Of a stretch of 64,000 nt of DNA, positions 54,401-63,886 are shown in pieces (the stretch's first letter is position 1; the number at the start of each line of letters is the position of its first letter). This stretch comes from Undaria pinnatifida. Taxonomy: Eukaryota; Sar; Phaeophyceae; Laminariales; Alariaceae. The stretch is taken from NCBI GenBank assembly GCA_012845835.1, contig JABAKD010000001.1, positions 947,501 through 1,011,500 on the forward strand, read 5' to 3'. The translations under genes and the position numbers were made by a program. Below the pieces are notes generated by a model that had not been told where the DNA came from, did not search any database, and was given only the letters and a program-made list of their open reading frames with translations.

Positions 54401-57400
54401 ACCGCTACTACTCCAGCAGCGCAAGCTACCGTTCTATATGGGTGCGTGAGTTACGTCGACCCGACTTGATCCCTGGGGATCAGGTGCGGTGGAGATAGCC
54501 GCCCCGAAAGTCACCACTCTGGGTAGTGTGGGACTTACGCGAGCTCACCCACTAACAAACCCCCCGGCCATGAGAAAACAGCCTTTCGCCGGACTTGGTC
54601 CAGTTACGGCCCACCCTACCCATCCGGGCGTTGGTCCTGTCTGTGTGGGTTGTGGCATCCGTTGGTTTCACGTGGGTTCAGAACCCAACCAAATTTGGCA
54701 TCTCTCAAACACTCCGGTGTAAGCGTGCAGCAGTACGAGCAGGACCACGCTTAGTAGCTTAAACTTCTTGCATTGATGTTGACAGCATGTCTGATCTTGG
54801 CGTTTTGTAAACACGATCCTGTGGGATAAGTGCGTACGTTGGTGCGTGATGTTTTAAGACCACCTCGTAACAAAGCCAATGTATTTAACCGGTGGTCTTA
54901 TCTCTGGTGGTTTTATGTTTTACCAGGAATATGTTGCTGTGGGTAAAACGATCCCATACTACGTAAGCTACAACAAATTTCTGATCTTGGCGTTTTGTAA
55001 ACACGATCCTGTGGGATAAGTGCGTACGTTGGTGCGTGATGTTTTAAGACCACCTCGTAACAAAGCCAATGTATTTAACCGGTTGTCTTATCTCTGGTGG
55101 TTTTATGCTTTACCAGGAATATGTTGCTGTGGGTAAAACGATCCCATACTACGTAAGCTACAACAAATTTCTGATCTTGGCGTTTTGTAAACACGATCCT
55201 GTGGGATAAGTGCGTACCTGGTACGTTGGTGCGTGATGTTTTAAGACCACCTCGTAACAAAGCCAATGTATTTAACCGGTGGTCTTGTCTCTGTGGTGGT
55301 TAAATATTTTTTTTTACCAGGAATATGTTGCTGTGGGTAAAACGATCCCATTCTACGTAAGCTACAACACAAACAGGTTGTGTGGTGTTTTATTGTGTTG
55401 AAGCGTTCTTCTTACCGACAGACAATCGTCAAGCGCAACCAGTGTCGGCAAAACACTTTTTGTAACCGTTCGCCCTAGGGAGATACCAAGTACTGGTACA
55501 ACAGTATGTACAAAGTCCGTGGTCACAAACTACGCGACGTAATACTGCGAGGATGCATCGCAGATACTATTGGTAATAGTATTTCGCATTGCACACTAAG
55601 CCGTTCGTTCTGGTTATAGAGATGATACCCACCAAGACGTCTTGCACCCAACACACCCAGCGCGATTATTTTTTTTCCCATTGATGCGAGACACAACTTC
55701 CCACAGCAATTTCCCAGGTTGTGTTCCGTTCTGTTGTGCAGGTATTAAACCGTTCTTCTTACCGGCAACCATCAAGCGCAGCCAGTGTCGGCAAAACACT
55801 TTTTGTAACCGTTCGCCCTAGGGAGATACCAAGTACTGGCGCAGCAGTATGTACAAAGTCCGTGGTCACAAACTACGAGACGTAATACTGCGAGGGTGCA
55901 TCGCAGATGCTATGGTATTAGTATTTCGCATTGCACACTAAGCCGTTCGTTCTGGTTATAGAGGTTATACCCGCCAAGACGTCTTGCACCCAACACACCC
56001 AGCGCGATTATTTTTTCCCGTTGATGCGAGACACAACCTCCCACAGCAATTTCCCAGCAGTTTCCGACGCCCCAAACGACAAATGACTAACTAACAGAGG
56101 TGGATACATGGCACGTTATCGTATGTTTTGATGGAAATAGATGCATGCGGATAGTAGATATTCCTAAGGATTTTTTTCACGCGCTCTGGTTGACCAAGGG
56201 GCTTCGTAACAGCGGTTCAACCAACTTGAGGTGTTTCCGAGCCACACAGAGCCACCCGTGGGTCTTTTTAAGCACAGCATCCAAGCCTGCCGAGTCAACC
56301 TACACTACAGTAGAACATTCACAAATCACATCGTCCAAGCACACGTAGGCGTATATACCGGCATATACCTGATACCTGGTACAGCAGTAACAGTGTGTCT
56401 GTTGTCTTTGACATGGTACCGTTCTCCCTACGCTCCAAAGACATCCAGCTTACCCAGTGTCCTTTTGCACTGATGTGGAAGATTAAACGAAGGCAAATGT
56501 AAAAAATGTGGGGTTCGTGGGGCGTGATTGAAGGTTGTGTAGAGCAATACGTTGAATCTAGTACAGAAGAGGAGGCGTGATTGGGTAGGGCATAGGGGGG
56601 TTGTGTATTTGCCTAAGCCAGCACGTGGATGAGGTTGTACTAAGAAGAGAAACGAGGTCACGATGACGGTTGGTGTGGGAGATGAAGCATCCGGCAGAGC
56701 ACCGAACGCCGGTTTGGTACCGCACCGGCAGAAACTACGCATACTGCTGCTGGGAGGGTTGAAGATTGATGCGTCGGACAGATATTCCCGGTACGGTACA
56801 GCAGTATTTGTTGGGACTGTATCGGGCGCAACTATTCTATGAAATTACGTCGAATACGCGAACTGTGAGTTCGACCATTTGAGTAGTCAAAACTCAACTT
56901 CACGGGCAGGGTGATACATGGTAGGACGAGCGCGCGGGAGAAAACCACAGGTCGGGCACTTTCGTCTCCCTGAGACTCCCGAAAATACATAAGTGATCCG
57001 AAAACGGTACAGTCTACCGGTATGCAGTATGTCTCGTATGACTCTCCGTCTTCAGCATTTTCCCCAATTTCACACTTGCCCAAATGTTTTCTTTTTTTAT
57101 TACCTAAAAAAAGCTTGTGACTTTCACAGCCCTCAGGCGCTGTCCCCCTCAACAGCGGGATGTAAAGTTTCCATGCACAAAATCACCCTGCTGTAAACCG
57201 TTGTGTACTATATTCGTGCAGAAACACCAACAACGTGACATGAATACCATTATTAGCTGGTGCTCCTAACAAAATATCAAAACCACTAACATTAGCATGC
57301 ACACCAATTACTTGATCCCCATAAACTCTTTGAGTCTCGCACCATTCGCGTAGTGGCTCCTATTCCTATTATGCGATCTAAAAATTGCCGTACGCTCCCC

Positions 57401-60400
57401 TCCCTCGCCGCTAATAATATTTATTTATTTCTAAATACACCTGCATAAACGGTTTGGTAGTCTCCGTGTGCAGGGTGAGTAAAGCTCGAACGTCTTTGGG
57501 TCACCCTATTGACCCTGGTACTGTATGCCCTGGTAGCTAGCACCAAGGGGAGTCGCCGACGTATATCTTTCCTGAGGACATAGGGCATACACACCCCGTG
57601 ACGCGCGCGATCGGAGTAGTCGCCGACGTATAGCTTTCATGAGGACATCGGGCATACACACCCCGTGACGCGCGCGATCGGAGTATCCACACACAGCTTG
57701 CAAGGAAAAGTTTCGACGAAATCTTCGATCTCACAGCTGTAAGTGTATTTCTTAGTAAATTTTAATACAATTATCGCATACCTGGTACGAACGGAATATT
57801 TTTTTTACCCCGGTAGTATACTCGTAGACACATCCACTCTCGCAGAAGGAAAATCAAAAGGAAGAGCTGGAAGGGTAGAGCTGTGTGTCGAGTCGCCGAC
57901 TAGTTGTTGGTCGGGCTAACAGTTAATCGTTTCCCAGAGGTGCCGACTATCCGACTTATTGGATGTCCTTAATTACAAGAAGGGTTATTCATTGCGGGGC
58001 ATTGTTTTGTGGGTGGGAGGGGGGAACTGATTTGGCTCGCTTCGCGCGCTTGACTTGAGTCGGCAAATCGGTCGGCCATCAGCTTGCTTCGCCAGCCGAC
58101 TTGACGACTAAAGCCAGCTAGTATGCTAACTGCCTCTACCGATTAGTTATTTGGTTTTCGAAATCCTGCCGATTCAATGCGCTACCGAAGGAGCCATCGC
58201 GTGCAATATACAATGGGTGTAGCGTTGTCCCAGTTTGGGCGGTGGCACATTGAAGCTAGTCCAGCATCTTGATTTTTGAATGAATGCTAATACTAACCCT
58301 ATTGGCAACCGTTACATCGACCACAAACAAAATAGCTACGACTTTTTGTATCGACCGTCTGTTGCAGTACATATTGTACTATTAGTTGTATGATGATGCG
58401 TAGCGTGTATCGTATAGCTCCTACCGTTGCGCTTTGAGCACGCTTGTGACCACACTAGTGACCCCCCCCCCCCCTCCCCACTTAACCCGGCGTCCCGCGC
58501 TGCGTGGTGTGACCGATTCTGTTTTCGTCCATGTGTTTCGTTTATTTTTCCCTCTTAAGCCCTACCCAAAGGGGTTTATTTATCTCGGCCCCCATTACAG
58601 CTAAGAAAACAAACACCAGTCGGGTCTGAATATACGCTGCTTTAACCTTAACTATAGTCCAAGGTAAACGTGTCTTGAAGTTGTGGCACCCATTACAGCG
58701 ACGGAACTATATACCAGTCGCGTCTCAATACACGCCGCTTCTCCCAACTATAAGCCAATGTAAATGTGGCTTGTACTTTTGGCACCCATTACAGCGACGG
58801 AAACAAATACCAGTCTGGGTCTTAATATAAGCCGTTTTTCCTAACTATAAGCCAATGCAAACGTGGCTTATGCTTGTGGCACCCACTACAGCGATGAAAA
58901 CAAATACCAGTCTGGGTCTAAGTATACGCCACGTTTCTTGACTGTAAGCCAATGTAAACGTGGCTTAAGCCAATGTGAACGTGGCTTAACGCCTTTGCAA
59001 CTGGAAGCCCTTTTTTTTTACATTTTTACTTGAGTGTGTATAGGGGAGATTTTGGAGCTCTAAAGGGGTTAAGCCAATGTAAACGTGGCTTATACTTGTG
59101 GCACCCATTGCAGCGATGGAAACAAAAAAATACCAGTCTGGGTCTAAACATACGCCGCTTTTCCTAACTAGTGAGCCAATGTAAACGTGGCTTATACTTG
59201 TGGCACCCACTACAGCGATGAAAGTAAATACCAGTCTGGGCCTAAGTATACGCCACGTTTCCTGACTGTAAGCCAATGCAAACGTGTGGCTTAAGCCAGT
59301 GTAAACGAAGCTTAACGCCTTTACAACTGGAACCCCCTTTTTTTTTTACAAATTTACGTGAAGTTAGTGTAGGGGAGGTTTTGGGGTTCTAAAGGGGTTA
59401 AGCCAATGTAAACGTGGCTTATAGTTTCGGCTCAGACTGGTACAAGTCTACTATCATGAACGGTGTTGGTGTTGGACAGACACGCTCTGCCGTAGAGATG
59501 TGCCGATTATTTTTTCTTGAGACTCGTAGCCACTTCAGGCCCCCTGTACCTCTTCCAAAACTGATTTTTGAGCAAAATGAAAACCCCAACCAGATGAACA
59601 AGCCCCTTTGGCCTTTGGCCTAGGTATACAAACGATTAGTGTTTCGAAACAAGAATGACATCCATTCGGGCGGTTTGGGGTTATTCAAACCCCTTTTTAG
59701 CACGGCACTCCCGACGTGGGGACGAAACACTTGGAGGTGGACTAGGATCACTTTAGGAGTCGTTCAGTTTGTTTGTTTTTTCAAGGGTTTTCGCGGTCCA
59801 TGACCCGGCCCGTCGGCCATGAGGCATTTCAAGGACCCGCGGGTCCAGTGAGGTCGGGTCAGGACGTGTTGGAAATCTCACGGGTCGAGTCGGGTGGGGT
59901 GTTACAATATCACGGGTCGGGCCGGGTTATCCTGACCCGCTCCGACCCGCGAGAAGGGGCCCGGCTCGGGTCGAGTGGGGTGGGGTGTTCCAATATCACG
60001 GGTCGGGCCGGGTTATCCTGACCCGCTCCGACCCGCGAGAAAGGGCCCGGCTCGGGTCGAGTCGGGTGGGGTGTTCCAATATCACGGGTCGGGCCGGGTT
60101 ATCCTGACCCGCTCCGACCCGCGAGAAGGGGCCCGGCTCGTGAGAAGCCCCGAAATAATTTAGCCGAAAACTGCTAAGGCCGATGGCCATGGGAAGCCGA
60201 TAGTCTGGCCAAAAAATTTGCAAAGTTTTTCTGAGGGTTATTTGCTGAAAGATTCCGGGTAACGTCTCTGTGGGGAAATATCACTAAAAGGTTTTTTTTC
60301 TGGCTCTTTATTTCGTCATGCGGTCCAACAGGTCAATTTGTCTGTTTTTCACCAAGCCTTGATCAACACTGCCCACGAAACCTTCGATCTCGAGATAGAG

Positions 60401-63400
60401 ACAACCCATGGTCACTCCTCTTCGTTCCGAACAAGGCTACATGAGTGTAGGTGACAGCGCTGAAGAGTGTTCATCTCGATCCATGCCCTAGGGCGTGAGA
60501 GGTTGCTTATGCTGTCCTGTGGTCTTCCGTCACCTAAAATTCTGTTTTTCGCCCGTTGGGAGACGATAAAGAGTTTTTGTCTCAGTTTTCTACACACCAG
60601 CCGCCAAATGTGTTTTTAACAGAAGCCTGATCGGCGCCCGCCACAAATCACCGGCCGTAAAGTCAGCGCTGTACACCAAAGGGGAGTCGGAGCCGCTAAC
60701 GAGCTCGCCACGTTCAGAGTTCACGACGCTGTCGTTGATTTCGTGGAACGAAGTATGTGGAGAACACGAAATTGCGCCGCGTCTCATCCAACATTTGCTG
60801 GAGAATTTTTCAGGCCGATGTTGGCCAAAATCGCCGCGAGAAAGCGTTTTTTTTTCCGGAATTCTGGAAAGTTGAAAAAAAAAAATCTACCATATTATGT
60901 CCGTAGGCTACCATTCAGGCAAAGTTTGGCTCGGATCTTCGGGAATTTCAAACTTTTGGCCTTCCATTGTCACCGGTCTAACTCTACCGTAGATCGCGTC
61001 CTAGGAACCATGTGAGCGCCCAGCGGTACAGGGTAGGACCAATAGTCGACGCTGGAATCGTCATTTTTTATCGTCAATGTTCCCCTTTTGAGCCCCCAAA
61101 AGGGCCTTGGAGGCATGAGTAAGTGTTGTGGTTGCTGTTGCTGCTGTCGCTGCTGTGGCTGCTGTCGTTGTTGCTGTTGTTGCTGTTGCTGCTGCTGCTG
61201 TTGTTGTCGTCGTCGTCGTTGTTTGCTCTCACATTAACTCGCATTATCAAGTCCGTGGAAAGAGGACAGGCGCCAGTGTGGAGTGGACTGGCGGTAATCT
61301 TAGAGGTGTCGCGTATTGTCGTGTGCACGACGATATGCGCTGTAAAAATTTCCGTAAAGGCACTATGCCTAAACGACAACAATCACCAAAAACAACAAGC
61401 AGCAAACAAAACAAGGCACACCGTATCCCACTCTGAAGTCGCTTCGTTTGTCTCCCCCGACGCGGCTGCCGTTGTAAACCGGAAACAAAATTGTGGAAGA
61501 TCTTCCGCAACCTTTACACGAACTATTTTGTACTTTTTTTTACTCTAGTCTACGAAGTATATATTGTACCAGCTATGCGAAAATGAGCCGAGTCTAATTC
61601 CAATTTATTCCCGGAAAACACGGGTGGGTGGATGCTATAGCACTTTTTGCAGTATACCTACGGCCTTCCTCCATACCTCGTAAAGATTGATTATTTATTT
61701 GCGCCGTTTTTACGATTCCTTTCGCCGTGTTTATAAGGGCTTTGACGGGCCGGGTCGCTTCTCGCGGATGGAGTCGAGTAACCCGTGAGATTTGGAAGCC
61801 CCCTGGTCCGACCCGACCCGACCGGACCCAGTGAGGTTTTCGAAGACCTCCTTACCCGACCCGACTTATCCCGCGAATTTTTGGAACTTTCAGACCCGGC
61901 CCGCGGGACGGGTCATGACCCGTGAGAAGCCAGGGTGTTTTATGAAGAAGCCCCTGAGGCGTTCCACGCTGAAGTTTCTGACCTCCTGACACGAGGAACC
62001 CCCCCCCCCCCGTTTCTCTCCCAGAACATGATTTTCGAAGACATTCGTTCGCGCAACCCTGACCAAGATTTCTGTGCGTTGGTGCTCTGAATACACCTGT
62101 TAATACACTACAACAAACGAACGCTTTGGCCGTAAAGCTATCATGCTGCCCGATAGCTCCCATGCTTGAGGAGCTCAAAAGGTCGGAACCCTCTTCTTCG
62201 TATGCGTTGCGGGGCAAGGAGAGAGCTTTCCTGTCGCTTTGTGTGGGTGAAAGGCGAGAGATAGAGGGTGCCAAAGAGCGCACAAGGCGATCTGTGGCAT
62301 CGGCACATCGGTTTCGTTTTGCGTCGAGTATTCCGGGATGATCGGAATATCTTCGGGTGGGTCATGCATGTACACTGTCCGTAGGATCTTACGACCATGC
62401 AACGTGTCACGATCGTTCTACGTACGTACCGAGTCATCCCACGGTAGGTTACCTGTGCAGCAGATTCCAAGAAGTTTCTGAGCTTCTATTAATAACAGGA
62501 GGAGCGCAGTATCTCACCCGATACTACATGACTTCGAAGACGTTCGTTCGCGCAACCCGATCGACACTTGTATGCGCTAGCCCTGAAGCGATTGTACTCG
62601 TGAAATTGTCATACTAGGCTCGAGTACTACACTTGAGGAGCTCAACCGGTCAGTCAGATCGGTCAGAAGAAAACATGTGGCCAACAAACTGCAACGCCAC
62701 TATAGCGTGGGATGGCTCTGCCGCTTCCGAAACCTGTCCTCCGCGTGATTGTCGTTGTTGCCTGTACGACAGTGTCTATTTATGAGATTATTAAAAACGA
62801 AAATTACACTGCAGCTGTGTGGATCGAAGTTTGTAATCGAAATTCATAGTTGCAAGCTGCGTGTGATATTGTGTTGTGTTGATTGATGTATATATAATAC
62901 GGCGTTATGCATAGAAGCAATCTCTCGTTGCAGCTCTGGACGACTAAATGAAGACAGAATATGCGGCTGCGTGCCTATCGTTCGAGTATTGAACTTGACA
63001 TGCTGTGTGCATCGTCTGCAGCAAAGGCAGTACCGAGTACATATTCAAAACTGTTTTTTTTGTCGATCCGCCTGTTAGTGCGTAGTATAATATATATATG
63101 ATATGAAATTATATGATATGATATAATGTTAAGACAGGTCTGGTGTATAAATGGCATGTACATACCGGTGCAGTACGGTGCATCCGTGCTCGTCCTTGTA
63201 CAGCTGTTAATGTATCGCCGAGGGGTGTTTTCATGCTTCGCCACCCTGTCCCAACCCCTCCCCACCCCACCCCTCCCGTCCCCCTTCTCGCCTCACCCCC
63301 CCCTCGTCCCTCACCCCTTACCCCGCCTCACCCCTCCCCAAGGACGCTCTGGCGGCTAGACACCCCACGAACCCGCTGCTGCAGGTCCGGGGTAACGCGG

Positions 63401-63886
63401 GTACTCATGACCTGGACCTGGCCATCCGAACGATCCGCGCATTAAAACGCGGCGGTATCACCGACGGGGAAGATACTTCGTCACCCCCCCCCTCTCCCCT
63501 GGCCCCTTCTGAATCAAATGGAAACCCAACGACCACGGCATCGTCGGTAGTGTCAGGGGGCGGGGTGGCGGCGGCGACGGCGGCAAGCGGGAGGATGGAG
63601 ATAGGGGCGGAGGAGGAGAAAGAGGAGGGGCGGGAGAAGGAAGAGAAGGGGAAGAGGGGGGGGGGGAATAGGCAGAGGATTGATGTTAGGATTCCCCGTT
63701 ACGACAAGTCGGCGAGGGGGGGAAGGGGGGACCGTGCGCCGGAGGAGAAGTGGGAGGTTGTGTCGGCGCGGCCGGAGATCGTTTTGCTGGAGGGGTGGAT
63801 GCTGGGGTTCGAGGCCCTGCCCGACGGCAGCCCCCTCCTCCTCCCGCCGGTGGAGGAGAAGGGAACGAAGGCGAAGGAAGAAGCGG
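44262..63886 (+). CDS. GLYK: D-glycerate 3-kinase, exons 1-2, 3' partial
   Basis: Whole span; the two exons are 44262-45401 and 63343-63886. The enzyme phosphorylates D-glycerate to 3-phosphoglycerate with ATP (EC 2.7.1.31), the closing step of photorespiration; in plants it is plastidial. Seen: P-loop SAPQGCGKST (residues 340-349), DDFYLTGKEQ (371-380), RGNAGTHD (396-403), PRYDKSARGGRGDRA (from 498) and EGWMLGF (530-536), all in family order. The first 380 residues lie in exon 1, with a presumptive targeting presequence, an Ala/Gln/Pro-rich stretch and the helical LYHYYIPV-like segment HLYLPVYFWLKHLL. A roughly 70-residue low-complexity insertion separates RGNAGTHD from PRYDKS; plant enzymes have only a short linker there. 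The C-terminus lies beyond the right edge. Confidence 0.88.
45610..45710. repeat. CAGTCGAAAAAG repeat, short block
   Basis: Repeated TTCGACTGG/CCAGTCGAAA words in both orientations; related block at 46800-46990. Confidence 0.7.
46005..46520 (+). mobile_element. Family G retroposon-like element (copy 2)
   Basis: GTT repeat head, CATTAACTCGCATAATCAAG, GGTCACAGGACAGGCTCCAG, GATGTGCCAGGTCCAGG, GTCAATTGGAGAAAAAGAAA and a 180-bp AAAG/AAGG purine tail. Confidence 0.82.
46800..46990. repeat. CAGTCGAAAAAG repeat block
   Basis: Words TCGACTGG, CAGTCGAAAAAG and TTTTTTCGACTG recur about a dozen times in both orientations. Confidence 0.8.
47035..47400. repeat. ACCGCACCGAACCGCACCGTA array 1
   Basis: Units of about 50-60 bp (GAAAACCGCACCGAACCGCA plus CGTAGGA) in variable form. 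Confidence 0.85.
47885..48300. repeat. Palindromic CGCACACCCCTGTGCG repeat block
   Basis: Units of about 76 bp containing CACCCCTGTGCGGTAACTCC and GACATGTGCGA at 48033, 48109 and 48184, with older copies on either side. Confidence 0.88.
49075..49225. repeat. CGCACCCCTGTGTG repeat, second block
   Basis: CATCGCACCCCTGTGTGATA and two reverse-type units GATGACTCCGGC.TGTGCGA; related to 47885-48300. Confidence 0.8.
49400..50040 (+). repeat. Three tandem units with GCAC and GAGCT microsatellites
   Basis: Three related units of about 200-240 bp: GCACGGCACCGCACGG tract, then GAGCTGAGCTGAGCTGA, then ACCTGGTATGAT.ATACTTCG (49400-49587, 49588-49796, 49797-50038). Confidence 0.82.
50443..50541. mobile_element. 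99-bp MITE with perfect 24-bp inverted repeats
   Basis: CGGGGGACCATAGTAAATAG continues as GACC; the right end is its exact reverse complement. The interior is AT-rich. No clear target duplication. Confidence 0.9.
50575..51130. repeat. ACCGCACCGAACCGCACCGTA array 2
   Basis: Same word set as 47035-47400, with a long duplicated unit (CCGTTCAACGGGGAATCGC at 50787 and 50897 type). Confidence 0.85.
51690..52266 (-). pseudogene. Uncertain ORF, possibly transposon-derived
   Basis: Minus frame open for 165 codons (52266-51769): MAPPQVERVTDVLSRDVCKK, CVESSMTAIF, RIDTAVLLEAYEHAAPSKKP and ADLKTHFTPASKRPAGLGW. Composition is coding-like. A neighbouring frame continues with RINCVDCAHCGVSQSLAEG. No family recognised. 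The GT-rich surroundings show no splice structure I trust. Confidence 0.25.
53133..53215 (+). repeat. Dispersed element T (copy 2)
   Basis: CCTTTTAGCACCGCACTCTC, ATGGGGACAAAACACGTG and GAAAATTTCAGGTGTTGG. Confidence 0.8.
54195..54640 (-). mobile_element. Family L retroposon-like repeat (reverse copy)
   Basis: Reverse of 35440-35895: CCGACGGATGGGGAAAAATA, GTCACCGCTACTACTCCAGC, CTTGATCCCTGGGGATCAGG and CCGGACTTGGTCCAGTTACG. Confidence 0.82.
54790..55372 (+). repeat. Three tandem 190-bp units
   Basis: Units start TCTGATCTTGGCGTTTTGTA at 54790, 54980 and 55170. Units 1 and 2 are almost identical; unit 3 has an extra CTGGTAC within TGCGTACGTTGG and a longer T-run. Confidence 0.95.
55399..56060 (+). 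repeat. Tandem duplication, about 345-bp unit
   Basis: GTTCTTCTTACCG, CCAGTGTCGGCAAAACACTT, CGTTCGCCCTAGGGAGATAC and CAACACACCCAGCGCGATTA occur in both units (55399-55722, 55747-56060). Confidence 0.93.
56825..57195 (-). repeat. Family R, old diverged copy
   Basis: Weak reverse similarity: CGAACTGTGAGTTCGACCAT at one end and GTCCCCCTCAACAGCGGGAT, ATGCACAAAATCACCCTGCTG at the other. Confidence 0.5.
57430..57755 (-). repeat. Family R (copy with internal 65-bp duplication)
   Basis: GTGACGCGCGCGATCGGAGT appears twice (57597, 57662 region) before CACAGCTTGCAAGGAAAAGT and CGACGAAATCTTCGATCTCA. Confidence 0.85.
57890..58178 (+). mobile_element. Family P dispersed element (copy 2)
   Basis: GTCGCCGACTAGTTGTTGGT, GAGGTGCCGACTATCCGACT, TTGGCTCGCTTCGCGCGCTT and GCTTCGCCAGCCGACTTGAC. 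Confidence 0.75.
58987..59072 (+). mobile_element. TTAACCCCTTTA inverted-repeat element (copy 3)
   Basis: TTAACGCCTTTGCAACTGGA to CTCTAAAGGGGTTAA, inside a 90-bp tandem unit. Confidence 0.8.
59312..59400 (+). mobile_element. TTAACCCCTTTA inverted-repeat element (copy 4)
   Basis: TTAACGCCTTTACAACTGGA to TTCTAAAGGGGTTAA, inside another unit of the same array. Confidence 0.8.
59685..59770 (+). repeat. Dispersed element T (copy 3)
   Basis: CCCCTTTTTAGCACGGCACT, GTGGGGACGAAACACTTGGA and GGACTAGGATCACTTTAGG. Confidence 0.8.
59781..60153. repeat. GGGTC foldback satellite (copy 6)
   Basis: Begins AAGGGTTTTCGCGGTCCATG; contains three near-identical 84-bp units (GTGTTCCAATATCACGGGTC, GGGTTATCCTGACCCGCTCC); ends CTCGTGAGAAGCCCCG. 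Confidence 0.92.
61120..61220. repeat. GTT/GCT trinucleotide tract
   Basis: GTTGCTGTTGCTGCTG-type repeats grading into GTCGTCGTCG, directly upstream of a family G fragment. Confidence 0.9.
61215..61290 (+). mobile_element. Family G fragment (copy 3, 5' end only)
   Basis: CTCTCACATTAACTCGCATT, ATCAAGTCCGTGG.A.AGGACAGG; same head as 46005 and 31440. Confidence 0.75.
61735..61932. repeat. GGGTC foldback satellite (copy 7)
   Basis: AAGGGCTTTGACGGGCCGGG start, GACCCGACCCGAC blocks, end GTCATGACCCGTGAGAAGCC. Confidence 0.88.
62790..62880 (+). repeat. Family R fragment
   Basis: AAATTACACTGCAGCTGTG, GAATCGAAATTCATAG-like core and TTGCAAGCTGCGTGTGATA. Confidence 0.75.
63343..63886 (+). CDS. GLYK: Glycerate kinase exon 2
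   Basis: The exon has 544 nt, phase 0 in and phase 1 out. The acceptor CCAAG follows a 100-nt C/T-rich tract. It encodes DALAARHPTNPLLQVRGNAG, a Pro/Ser, Ala and Glu/Lys-rich insertion, then RIDVRIPRYDKSARGGRGD and EIVLLEGWMLGFEALPDG. The likely donor is GTAAGG at 63887; an in-frame TAG follows at 63895, so the exon must be spliced for the enzyme to be complete. Confidence 0.85.

Larger units (their letters stand above)
58590..59430 (+). repeat. Tandem array of about 90-100-bp units
   Basis: About eight units of GGCACCCATTACAGCGACGG, AAATACCAGTCTGGGTCT, AAGCCAATGTAAACGTGGCT; interrupted twice by the TTAACCCC element. Confidence 0.92.
45402..63342 (+). other. GLYK: Giant intron of glycerate kinase (17.9 kb)
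   Basis: GTGAGC at 45402 and CAAG at 63342 join DDFYLTGKEQ to DALAARHPTNPLLQVRGNAG in phase 0, as in the continuous family sequence. Repeats inside are listed separately. No recognisable content in 52300-53100, 53220-53600, 56080-56800, 60200-61100, 61300-61730 or 61935-62780. A degenerate minus frame near 60590-60790 (SADFTAGDLWRAPIRLLLKT) has no recognised family. Confidence 0.85.
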
